The notes below the pieces were generated by a model. The model did not search any database and had not been told where the DNA came from. It was given only the letters and a program-made list of their open reading frames with translations. From positions 1 through 25,197 of the forward strand of contig CAZRZN010000037.1 of NCBI GenBank assembly GCA_964604565.1: 25,197 bases of DNA. The letters are read 5' to 3'. The position numbers and the translations under genes are program-made. The DNA comes from CAZRZN01 sp964604565 (GTDB taxonomy: Bacteria; Pseudomonadota; Alphaproteobacteria; Rhodobacterales; Rhodobacteraceae). Of this stretch, positions 1 through 7,204 are shown in pieces; position 1 is the first letter of the stretch; the number at the start of each line of letters is the position of its first letter.

Positions 1-185
1 TGACCAAGGCAATCGCGCAGTTGATGGACCAACCCGCACGGCGCAGTGTCATGGGCAAGGCGGGTCGGGCGAAGGTCCAAGCCGATTTCAACATCCACCA
101 TGAGGCCGCCTGGCTGTCACAGCTCTTTGACGGCTATGCCAAAGGCACGCCGCCCGCAGGCACCCGTCCGGAGGCTGGCGCATGA
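1..185 (+). CDS. Glycosyltransferase family 4, C-terminal end (partial)
   Basis: This is the last 60 codons of a gene that begins left of the window; the first complete codon starts at base 3 and the stop TGA is 183-185. The tail has the look of a GT4 (GT-B fold) glycosyltransferase C-terminus: an Ala/Arg-rich helix with an MGKAGRAKV segment, then a helix with paired Trp/Leu and a FDGY ending, as in proteins that end after the E-x7-E catalytic region. The catalytic part is outside the window, so donor and acceptor are unknown. Its stop overlaps the ATG of the next gene (ATGA, 182-185), which indicates translational coupling in one plus-strand operon with the GT2 that follows. The family call rests on a short tail and is moderate. 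Confidence 0.6.
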   Translation, partial: TKAIAQLMDQPARRSVMGKAGRAKVQADFNIHHEAAWLSQLFDGYAKGTPPAGTRPEAGA

Positions 186-1141
186 CACCCGTAGACGTGG
201 TGCTGATCGGCCGCAACGAGGGGGCGCGACTGGTGGCTGCGCTGGCCTCTGTTCAGGGGCAGGCGCGCCAGGTGGTTTACGTGGACAGCGGTTCCACCGA
301 CGAAAGCCTGACAGAGGCGCGCAGAGCCGATGCCAAGATCGTCGAACTGGACATGACCAAGCCGTTTACCGCTGCGCGCGCACGCAATGCGGGGTTTGAC
401 GCGCTCATCGACCCGCAGATCGTCATGTTCATCGACGGGGATTGCGTTCTGAGGCCGGAATTCATCGACGCCGCGCGCGCCCACCTAGAGGCCAATCCGG
501 CGCTTGGCCTTGTCACCGGCTGGCGGGCCGAGATGTTTCCGGAAGCATCGGTCTACAACGCGATCTGCGACTGGGAATGGCACCGTCCTGCCGGACCGAT
601 CAAGGCCTGCGGCGGGGACATGATGGTCAGAGCCGAGGCATGGAGTGCACTGGGCGGCATGGACCCGAAGGTCATCGCCGCAGAGGATGACGAATTCTGC
701 ACCCGTCTTCGCAAGGCCAGCTGGCAGCTGGAACGCATCCCGATGGAAATGACCCGTCATGACGCGGCGATGCTGCGGTTCTCTCAATGGTGGGCGCGCG
801 CGGTGCGCACCGGGCATGGCTTTGCCCAGGTTGGCCATCTGCATCCCGACTACTTCAGCCGGGAACGTCGGCGGGTGTTGGTGTTCGGTCTGGTGCTGCC
901 GCTGCTGTTTCTTCTGGGTCTGTTCACGGCCCCGCTGTTCAGTCTTCTGATCGTATTGCTTTACGTGATCAGCCACGTCAGATCGATCCGCGGACTTCAA
1001 AGCGACGGGATGACGCGATCACAGTCCCATCGGCTGGCGCTTCTGCTCACGGCGTCGAAGTTTCCCAACCTGATCGGCATGATCCGGTTTCACGCGCGGC
1101 GCCTCAGCGGTGCGGATATGCGCATCATCGAATACAAGTGA
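182..1141 (+). CDS. Membrane-anchored family 2 glycosyltransferase
   Basis: A 319-residue GT-A fold glycosyltransferase that should transfer a sugar from a nucleotide donor to a polysaccharide or lipid-linked acceptor at the inner face of the cytoplasmic membrane. Visible motifs are the N-terminal strand VVLIGRNEG, the VDSGSTD loop near residue 40, the metal-binding D85-G-D87 (FIDGDC), a CGGDMMVR acceptor-side segment and the E168-D-D-E171 cluster that usually holds the catalytic base. Residues about 233-265 form one or two hydrophobic membrane segments, so the enzyme is probably anchored. The start is well supported: GGAGG lies 7 nt upstream and the ATG overlaps the previous stop. The stop is 8 nt before the next gene, so the three genes form one transcription unit. 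The sugar specificity cannot be told. Confidence 0.88.
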   Translation: MTPVDVVLIGRNEGARLVAALASVQGQARQVVYVDSGSTDESLTEARRADAKIVELDMTKPFTAARARNAGFDALIDPQIVMFIDGDCVLRPEFIDAARAHLEANPALGLVTGWRAEMFPEASVYNAICDWEWHRPAGPIKACGGDMMVRAEAWSALGGMDPKVIAAEDDEFCTRLRKASWQLERIPMEMTRHDAAMLRFSQWWARAVRTGHGFAQVGHLHPDYFSRERRRVLVFGLVLPLLFLLGLFTAPLFSLLIVLLYVISHVRSIRGLQSDGMTRSQSHRLALLLTASKFPNLIGMIRFHARRLSGADMRIIEYK

Positions 1142-1149
1142 GTTAAAAG

Positions 1150-3252
1150 ATGTCCAAACCCATCCGTGTCGGTCTGATCGGGGCCGGATACATTGCAAGC
1201 TGGCACGCCGACGCCCTCAAGGCCACGCCCGGGGTCGAGATCACGGCGGTCTGCGACGTCAGCGAAGAAGCGGCCAAGGCATTGGCGGAGCCACTGGGCG
1301 CGCAGGCTTTTTCAGATGTAGACAAACTGATCGCCGCAGGCGTTTGCGACGCCGTGCACATACTGACGCCGCCAAGTATACATAGGGATATTGCGACAGA
1401 ATGCCTCAACGGTGGGTTGCATGTGCTTGTGGAAAAACCTGTGGCCGAATCCGGCGACGAGGTCGCCGAAATCCTCGCCGCAGCCGAATCTTCCGGACGC
1501 CGCTTTCATGCCGGCCACAACTTTCTGGGGTTGCCGTCCTATGAACGGATGAAGGCCGCCATGCAGGCAGGGGACTACGGGCGCATATCCGCGGCAGAGA
1601 TCACATGGGCCTTGCCACTGGCTCCGCTTCGGTCCGGTCCGTTCAACCTTTGGCTGCTTCGGAAACCTCAGAACTTGTTGCTGGAACTCGGTCCCCATCT
1701 GGTTGCATTTGCCCAGGATCTCTTTGGCGACACGACGATCCTGCACGTAGAGGCCGCACACCCCGTCATGTTGCCCGGCGACGATCCCCGACCGCAAGGT
1801 TTTCGGATCCTTGCCCGCGCCGGGCATGTAGAGATCACCTTTTCAATCGCCATGGTCGAAACGGTCGATGACCGATCGGTGACATTGCGCGGATCCTCTG
1901 CAAGAGCGCGGCTTGATTACGCACAGGACGTGCTGACGGTTGAGCGGGAAAACGCCTCGGACCTCGTGGCCAATCCGCTGAAGAAGCAGATCGAACTGTC
2001 TCGCCAGCACCGGCGCGAGGGTGTGCGCAACGCGTTGACGCAGCTGAAATCCCTCAACACCCGAAATCCCTATGGTCTCAGCTTTCGCGGCATGAACACG
2101 GCGATCTACGGTGCGCTGGCCAAGAACCTGCCGCAAGATCCAAGATTTTCCGGTCAGAGTGCGCTGAAGGTCATGCGCACGATCGACGCGATGATTGAAA
2201 AACTGCCGGCGGACATCCTGAAACCGATCTCGCCCGTAGTTCAGACCCGGACTCCAAGGCCCACCGCCATGGTGATTGGCGGCACCGGCTTTATCGGGCG
2301 TGCGCTGACCCGCCGCCTTGTGGCGGATGGCCGTGACGTGCGCGTGCTGTCGCGTGGGAAATCCGGACCCTTTCCCGATCTGCCCGATGAGGTCGAAACC
2401 GTTTCGGCGTCCTTGCATGATCTTGAGGCTCTGACAGAGGCGATGAAGGGCATCGAGGTCGTTTTCAACCTTGCCAAATCGCTCGACACCACATGGGAGG
2501 ATTGTCTGAAGAATGATGTCGGTGTCGCCTTGCGGGTCGCCATGGCCGCAGAGCAAGCCGGCGTCAAACGTCTGATCTACACCGGCACGATCGCCAGTTA
2601 TGACATGTCCGACCCCAACAGGAAGATCACCGAAGATACCGGCTTTGCCACGGACATGACCGACAGGAACCTTTATGCGAGATCAAAGGCGGAATGCGAA
2701 CGCAAGCTGATGGAATTGCACAAATCCCGCGGCCTGCCCTTGGTGATCGCCCGTCCCGGCATCGTGGTGGGGCATGGCGGCCCGCTGCAACATTGGGGCA
2801 TCGGACGTTGGCATGGCGCGGGTGCGGTGCGGATCTGGGGTCATGGGCGCAACATACTGCCCTTTGTGCTGATCGACGATGTGACCGATGGGCTGGTGCG
2901 TATGATCGACGCCCCTGTTGAGGGTCAAAGTTTCAATCTCGTGGGCGAACCGATGATGTCGGCCCAAGGGTATTTCAAGGCGATCCATGAAACCTTGGGC
3001 GCAAAGATTCGCGTCGTGCCCGGCAACTTGAATGCCTTCTATGCGGCAGATACGGTGAAATTCCTGCTCAAGAAACATGCCTTGCGCCGCCATGGGGTCA
3101 TTCGCCCTTCGCTGGCGGACTGGAAAAGCCGCGCACATTTCTCTCCCTTCGTGAACGACCGTCCAAAGGACGTTCTGGGCTGGCAACCAGAAGCGGATAA
3201 AGCGCGGTTCGTTGAAAATGCCATCAAGAGAGCCAATCTCTTTGGTTTCTAG
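1150..3252 (+). CDS. Gfo/Idh/MocA oxidoreductase fused to an NAD-dependent SDR epimerase/reductase
   Basis: A 700-residue two-domain protein. Residues about 5-350 are a Gfo/Idh/MocA dehydrogenase: Rossmann start VGLIGAGYIA, the EKPVA signature at residues 95-99 and a following C-terminal sheet domain with a GPH segment. Residues about 369-700 are an extended SDR: GGTGFIG at about 374-380, the active-site YxxxK (Y509-A-R-S-K513) and a downstream ARPG segment. Both halves are normally separate enzymes acting on sugars or nucleotide-sugars, so the fusion could do two successive redox or epimerisation steps on one sugar precursor. I saw no internal stop, frameshift or second ribosome site that would make it two genes. 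The ribosome site is weak (TTAAAAG just before ATG) and the gene follows the GT2 stop by 8 nt, consistent with coupling. The substrate is unknown. Confidence 0.85.
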   Translation: MSKPIRVGLIGAGYIASWHADALKATPGVEITAVCDVSEEAAKALAEPLGAQAFSDVDKLIAAGVCDAVHILTPPSIHRDIATECLNGGLHVLVEKPVAESGDEVAEILAAAESSGRRFHAGHNFLGLPSYERMKAAMQAGDYGRISAAEITWALPLAPLRSGPFNLWLLRKPQNLLLELGPHLVAFAQDLFGDTTILHVEAAHPVMLPGDDPRPQGFRILARAGHVEITFSIAMVETVDDRSVTLRGSSARARLDYAQDVLTVERENASDLVANPLKKQIELSRQHRREGVRNALTQLKSLNTRNPYGLSFRGMNTAIYGALAKNLPQDPRFSGQSALKVMRTIDAMIEKLPADILKPISPVVQTRTPRPTAMVIGGTGFIGRALTRRLVADGRDVRVLSRGKSGPFPDLPDEVETVSASLHDLEALTEAMKGIEVVFNLAKSLDTTWEDCLKNDVGVALRVAMAAEQAGVKRLIYTGTIASYDMSDPNRKITEDTGFATDMTDRNLYARSKAECERKLMELHKSRGLPLVIARPGIVVGHGGPLQHWGIGRWHGAGAVRIWGHGRNILPFVLIDDVTDGLVRMIDAPVEGQSFNLVGEPMMSAQGYFKAIHETLGAKIRVVPGNLNAFYAADTVKFLLKKHALRRHGVIRPSLADWKSRAHFSPFVNDRPKDVLGWQPEADKARFVENAIKRANLFGF

Positions 3253-3449
3253 GGTATCGCCCGGCGCATTGGTGAACAATCCGGTCCATTCTACCTTATT
3301 CTGGCCAGATTGTGCTGTTTTAACCGGGACGTCGAGCCGGTGCCGCATTGGAGCGCGGCCAAACACATGGAGTTGAGCAGGACAATGAACCGGAACAGGG
3401 CTGATTTCCCGGAAATGCTGTGCAAGACGCGCATGTTTGGGCCTGTTGC

Positions 3450-3453
3450 GGAG
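3450..3453 (+). promoter_or_regulatory. Ribosome binding site (GGAG) deciding the start at 3462
   Basis: GGAG sits 8 nt before ATG 3462. An upstream in-frame GTG at 3420 has no comparable site, so the later ATG is preferred. The 209-nt gap 3253-3461 presumably also carries the promoter of the ATPase gene, but I could not pick convincing -35/-10 boxes in it. Confidence 0.5.
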
Positions 3454-3461
3454 CAAGGGGC

Positions 3462-4799
3462 ATGAACATGATGGACGGCCCGCGATTCCGACGCAAACAC
3501 ACCTCTGCAACCGGGTCGCTCGCCTCGGCCAAAAGGACAATGCCGGCCCCCCAACGCGACCGATCCGCTCAACCGGGAGCGGGTCAGGACGTCAAACGGG
3601 AAAATCCGGGCGACCGGACAGAACCTGTCGCGGACCGGTTGGCTGCATCGGACCGCAAGAAACCTGCGCGCCCCTCCCCCACGGCAGAACAGCACGGCGG
3701 ATCCGACAAGGCCAAACCTGACGATTCCACCCAACGCGCGGAGTCTCCTTCTAGCCTGCCAATCAAGGATGACCTGCGGCTTTCCGGTGGTCACTACGTC
3801 TCGGACAAAACCGTTGCCAGGGCAGCGGGCCCCCGCGGCAAGACCACAGCTTGGCAACAGACGACCGACCTGAACAAACCAAAAGAACACGACACCAAGG
3901 AAACGGACCCAGCGGTCCACGACCCACGGCAAGAGCGACCCGCCGAACGAACCCGGACAAGCGCGGAGCCACCGCTCGCCCTGACGGACATGATACCCGT
4001 CGGTCGGCAGCACGAACATCGGGGCCCAGTCGCCGAGGCATCGCCACCAGCGGATCAAGGCGCCGCCGCGATAAGGACGGCGTGGAATGCCTTGCAAGAG
4101 CTGTCGGTGGACGAACGGCATCTGGACCGGAATCGCATCATTTCTGCGAGCCGTGAAGACCCGGCCTATTCAGCCTTTGACGTTCTCAGAACCCGTCTCT
4201 TGCAGGCGCTTTCAGAAAACGGGTGGCGGCGCGTGGCAATAACTTCGCCCGGCAAGAACTGCGGCAAGACCTTTACGGCCGCCAATCTTGCCATCAGTTT
4301 GTCGCGGCAGGAAAATTGCCGGACGATGCTCTTGGACTTCGACATGAGGCGTCCGAGCATGCATCATGTTCTGGGCACCGGTTCACCCGGTGCAATCGGT
4401 GACATGTTACGTGGGTCCACCACACCGCAGGACCACCTGCGTCGCATGGGCGTCAACTCGATCCATGCGGGACGAAATATCGCCTTCGGCCTCAACGGCA
4501 GCGTCGAAACCTATGCCTCGGAACTCTTGCAGGATCCCCGTGCAGGAGAGACGCTCGACGCGATAGAAAAGAGTTTCGCCCCGGATGTCATGCTGTTCGA
4601 CCTACCCCCGGCGTTGTTTTACGACGACGTCATGGCATTTCGCCCGCTGTTCGATGGCGTTCTTCTGGTTGTCGGTGGTGGCCTGACCACAGAGCGCGAG
4701 ATCAAGGAAGTGGAAAGGCGCCTTGGCGAAAACACGCCCTTGCTCGGCATGGTCCTGAACCGCGCCGAGGGAACGGATCTGAAACGCTATGGCTACTGA
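3462..4799 (+). CDS. CpsD/CapB-type exopolysaccharide ATPase (BY-kinase-like) with long disordered N-terminus
   Basis: A 445-residue protein. Residues 1 to about 205 are low-complexity, rich in Pro, Arg, Lys, Asp, Ser and Thr, without a membrane segment. The rest is a P-loop ATPase of the bacterial tyrosine kinase family: Walker A 264-270 (GKNCGKT), Walker A' around D292-F-D294 (LLDFDMRRP) and Walker B ending at D380 (LFDLPP). Such proteins energise and regulate polysaccharide polymerisation with a Wzz/PCP membrane partner. The PCP here is the convergent gene at 4977-6305. The C-terminal tyrosine cluster typical of BY-kinases is reduced to two tyrosines (Y443 and Y445, the last residue), so autophosphorylation is uncertain. 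The start at 3462 is chosen for its GGAG; starting at GTG 3420 would add 14 residues. Function as cognate ATPase of the PCP is inferred. Confidence 0.82.
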   Translation: MNMMDGPRFRRKHTSATGSLASAKRTMPAPQRDRSAQPGAGQDVKRENPGDRTEPVADRLAASDRKKPARPSPTAEQHGGSDKAKPDDSTQRAESPSSLPIKDDLRLSGGHYVSDKTVARAAGPRGKTTAWQQTTDLNKPKEHDTKETDPAVHDPRQERPAERTRTSAEPPLALTDMIPVGRQHEHRGPVAEASPPADQGAAAIRTAWNALQELSVDERHLDRNRIISASREDPAYSAFDVLRTRLLQALSENGWRRVAITSPGKNCGKTFTAANLAISLSRQENCRTMLLDFDMRRPSMHHVLGTGSPGAIGDMLRGSTTPQDHLRRMGVNSIHAGRNIAFGLNGSVETYASELLQDPRAGETLDAIEKSFAPDVMLFDLPPALFYDDVMAFRPLFDGVLLVVGGGLTTEREIKEVERRLGENTPLLGMVLNRAEGTDLKRYGY

Positions 4800-4963
4800 C
4801 GGCCCGGCACCTGCGCTGCTCACCGAGGCAACCGCCCGCCTCCAAGGGGGGGCCGGACGGCCACGGCAACGGCCGGTTCCCCGCATGTTGCTGATCTGAG
4901 GATCCTGTCTGGCAGCGGACAAGGCGCGCGCGCAACAAACAGGCCCCTGACTTGGATCCGCGA

Positions 4964-4997
4964 CCCAGATTGCGGATTATCCCCGTATCAATCTGGG
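4964..4997. repeat. 9-bp inverted repeat at the convergent gene ends
   Basis: CCCAGATTG (4964-4972) pairs perfectly with CAATCTGGG (4989-4997) around a 16-nt loop. It overlaps the TAA stop of the minus-strand PCP gene (4977-4979), in the 177-nt space between two convergent genes. It could act as a transcription terminator or mRNA end structure, but the loop is long and no T-run follows, so that role is weak. I see nothing else convincing in 4800-4976. Confidence 0.3.
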
Positions 4998-6305
4998 CAA
5001 GACCCGATCCAACAGTTCCCCCAGAACGGGAAACCTCTCCCAGAGCAACCGCCCTCCCGCAGCGAGCAGCGCAACGATCCCAACCAGTTTGGCGAGCGTC
5101 TTCATCCCACCGATCCTGCGATCCCGGCGGCTTACCACCACGGGGATTGAAACCACGGGTTGCACGCCCAGCGCACGTTCCATCTGTGCCGGATTGCGGA
5201 TCACCGGGTTCAACAATTCCACCAGAAACGCCAGAGCAAGGCCCGCGAGGAGGCTGCCAACCGCACCCGCGGCGGCAAGCTTTTTGCGGCTGGAAGAGAC
5301 GGCATATTGCGGTGGCAAGGCAGTTTCCAAAACCTCGAACCGGTCTGTGGCCTGACGCTCCTCCAGCATGCTGCCCAGCTCGGCCTCGGCCTTGCGGCGC
5401 GTGATGATCTCATATTGCTCCCGAAGGCGGGTCATTTCCCGTTCCAGCCCATTCAGCGCCCGTTCGACATCAGGCGCCCCTTCGATCTGCTGTTCGATTT
5501 GTGCGACCCGCTCGCCGATCAGGGCCTTTTGCTCCTGCAACAAGGCAATCTGACGCTCTTTGACCTCTTCGCGCTGCCGGTCAGACGTGGTTTCGATCGT
5601 CAGGATTTGCTGATCGAGATCCAGCTCGGCGTCCCGCAAGTCCGCCAATTGCGACCGCAAGTCTGCCATTCCGTCGGGCAGTTGCTCCGCGTTTTCCCTC
5701 TTGAAGGCGGCAATCCGTGCTTCAAGCGCCTCGATCTCGGCTCCGACCCGGGTTTCCTCTGTATCGAACAGATCAAGCGTGTCGCGCGCCCTGCTGGCGC
5801 TTCGGTCGCGGGCCTGTTCGATGACGAGGCCCATCATCTCGTTCGCCACCTGCGCCACCTTGTCGGGGTCGCCCAGCATCACGGTAATCCGCAGGCCGGA
5901 CGGTGCCGTGGGGACGCCGCCAAAGCTCTGCGATGGCTCGCGTATTTCGTCAATTCTCGTTGCCTCGCGCATCTCTTCGATACGCTGGTTTATGGTCATC
6001 GAAGGATCTTCGTTGAAGAGGTCATACTCTTCCATGATCCGAAGCAGGGTATCGCGCGCCATCAAGCGCTGTTTGATAAGGCTCACGCGCCGAACCGCGT
6101 CGCTGTCAGAAACGGTCGCGCCGGCCAGTTGGTCAGGCACTTGTGCCTCTTCGATTTGCACGACCGCCGTTGCAGAGAATGTCTGGGGTTGGTTCATCGC
6201 GTAGAACACCGCCAGGACGGTTCCCGCAAAGGTCACCGCAAGTATCAATACCACGCGGCGCTTTAGCGCCTCTATCACCGCGCCAAACGACTGAAATTGG
6301 TTCAT
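4977..6305 (-). CDS. Wzz/PCP-type polysaccharide chain-length determinant
   Basis: A 442-residue inner-membrane polysaccharide co-polymerase. The N-terminus has a first transmembrane helix (about residues 18-36) followed by the PQTFSATAVVQI segment typical of the Wzz domain. A long periplasmic part follows, with extended coiled-coil heptads (about 180-310), and a second membrane helix at about 345-365. The C-terminal 75 residues are basic and include a third hydrophobic stretch (about 406-420), which is unusual. There is no fused kinase domain; the likely partner ATPase is the convergent gene at 3462-4799. It would set chain length and connect synthesis to export. The start has GGGAG (6313-6317) 7 nt upstream. 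It lies 220 nt downstream of the PPTase stop on the same strand, so it may have its own promoter within 6306-6525. Confidence 0.85.
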   Translation of the reverse strand: MNQFQSFGAVIEALKRRVVLILAVTFAGTVLAVFYAMNQPQTFSATAVVQIEEAQVPDQLAGATVSDSDAVRRVSLIKQRLMARDTLLRIMEEYDLFNEDPSMTINQRIEEMREATRIDEIREPSQSFGGVPTAPSGLRITVMLGDPDKVAQVANEMMGLVIEQARDRSASRARDTLDLFDTEETRVGAEIEALEARIAAFKRENAEQLPDGMADLRSQLADLRDAELDLDQQILTIETTSDRQREEVKERQIALLQEQKALIGERVAQIEQQIEGAPDVERALNGLEREMTRLREQYEIITRRKAEAELGSMLEERQATDRFEVLETALPPQYAVSSSRKKLAAAGAVGSLLAGLALAFLVELLNPVIRNPAQMERALGVQPVVSIPVVVSRRDRRIGGMKTLAKLVGIVALLAAGGRLLWERFPVLGELLDRVLPRLIRG

Positions 6306-6525
6306 CTAACAGCTCCCGCAAAGTGCCCCCATGCGGAAGACGCCCAACCGAAAGGCTTGGACGTCAACTACTGGCCTCACTCTAGCCAAACTGTCCAAAT
6401 TTTGCCATGTCTTTGCTGTGATTTTGACGGAAACAATGCGTGTCCACATCGCAAACCAGCGCCACATTTCTGCCGCAATCTCAGTCAGATAAAGGATTTG
6501 GCGCCAATGTGGGCGTCAATCGGCC
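6306..6525 (-). promoter_or_regulatory. Upstream region of the PCP gene with a palindrome and a TGTGGCG element
   Basis: This gap separates the PPTase stop from the PCP start. It is more AT-rich than its neighbours. It holds the perfect palindrome TTGGCGCCAA (6498-6507), TGTGGCG on the minus strand (6460-6466), and a 25-nt stretch (6383-6407) that matches 17 of 25 positions with 19312-19336 upstream of the PKS gene. These are candidate control sites for the PCP gene. No promoter boxes are assigned. Confidence 0.35.
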
Positions 6526-7203
6526 TCAACTTTGTGATATCGGATGAGAGGCGAGGCACAAGGACAAGATCAGCCCACCGCCAACGGCCTGCCGGAGCGG
6601 CAGATCAAGCCCTGATTCTGCCGCAATTTCGGCAACCTCCGGGTGATCGGTAAAACGCGCCCGGCCTTTTGTCAGGTCGACAGACAGCCCATGAAATCCG
6701 AAGATCTGCCGGGCCAGCGGATAATGCGCCTTGTAGGCCGCCTCCTTGGCGGAGAATATGCGTTTCGCATGGATGGGCCACGCCGACTTCGGAATCCCCG
6801 TCAGTTCCTCGGGGCGGCATATTTCCGGGATCAGATCGTCATCCAGCGGTGTGTCCGTCTCGATGTCGAGCCCGACGGCGCGCAAGTCCCTGCCCCACCC
6901 GACCACGGCAATGCAGTGCCGGTTGACGTGGGTGATGCTGCCAAGGATTCCATCTGGCCAGACCGGTGCGCGATCCGGTCCCATCGGAATCGGAACCGCT
7001 GGCAGGCCAATCCTTGCCATGGCAGATCGTGCGGCGCGGCGCCCGGCAAAGAACTCCGCGCGCCGCTGCGGCACGGCACGCGCCATGGCCGCAATCTCTT
7101 CCGGGAACTGACCGTCTTCTCCCTTGGCATGGGCAACGCCCCAAGCCAGATGCCGGGGTGGCGCGATCCGATGGATCAGGCTGCACAGCCGGTCGTCCGT
7201 CAC
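6526..7203 (-). CDS. 4'-phosphopantetheinyl transferase (Sfp/EntD type)
   Basis: A 225-residue enzyme that moves phosphopantetheine from coenzyme A to the conserved serine of carrier domains. Family motifs are present: GSITH (P1-like), the metal-binding VGLDIETD with D113 and E115, and FSAKEAAYK with K153, E154 and K158. Length fits the EntD/Sfp group. The start is GTG 7201-7203, one base after the NRPS stop (7205-7207); the frame stays open further upstream, but those 72 codons are only the NRPS gene's 3' end in another frame. As last gene of the PKS-GT-NRPS operon it is very probably the dedicated activator of the PKS carrier (S1815) and NRPS carrier (S1430). No holo-ACP synthase-type alternative fits as well. 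Confidence 0.93.
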   Translation of the reverse strand: MTDDRLCSLIHRIAPPRHLAWGVAHAKGEDGQFPEEIAAMARAVPQRRAEFFAGRRAARSAMARIGLPAVPIPMGPDRAPVWPDGILGSITHVNRHCIAVVGWGRDLRAVGLDIETDTPLDDDLIPEICRPEELTGIPKSAWPIHAKRIFSAKEAAYKAHYPLARQIFGFHGLSVDLTKGRARFTDHPEVAEIAAESGLDLPLRQAVGGGLILSLCLASHPISQS

Positions 7204-7204
7204 C

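Noticed and set aside
3291..4121. Minus-strand open frame of 276 codons opposite the ATPase N-terminus
   Set aside because: The opposite strand encodes the disordered arm continuous with the ATPase domain. The antisense product has no motif and no ribosome site. Because the arm itself is low-complexity, this was checked with more care than the other shadows.
5160..6266. Plus-strand open frame of 368 codons across the PCP gene
   Set aside because: The minus-strand protein has clear Wzz-type membrane helices and coiled coil; the plus-strand frame is a shadow.
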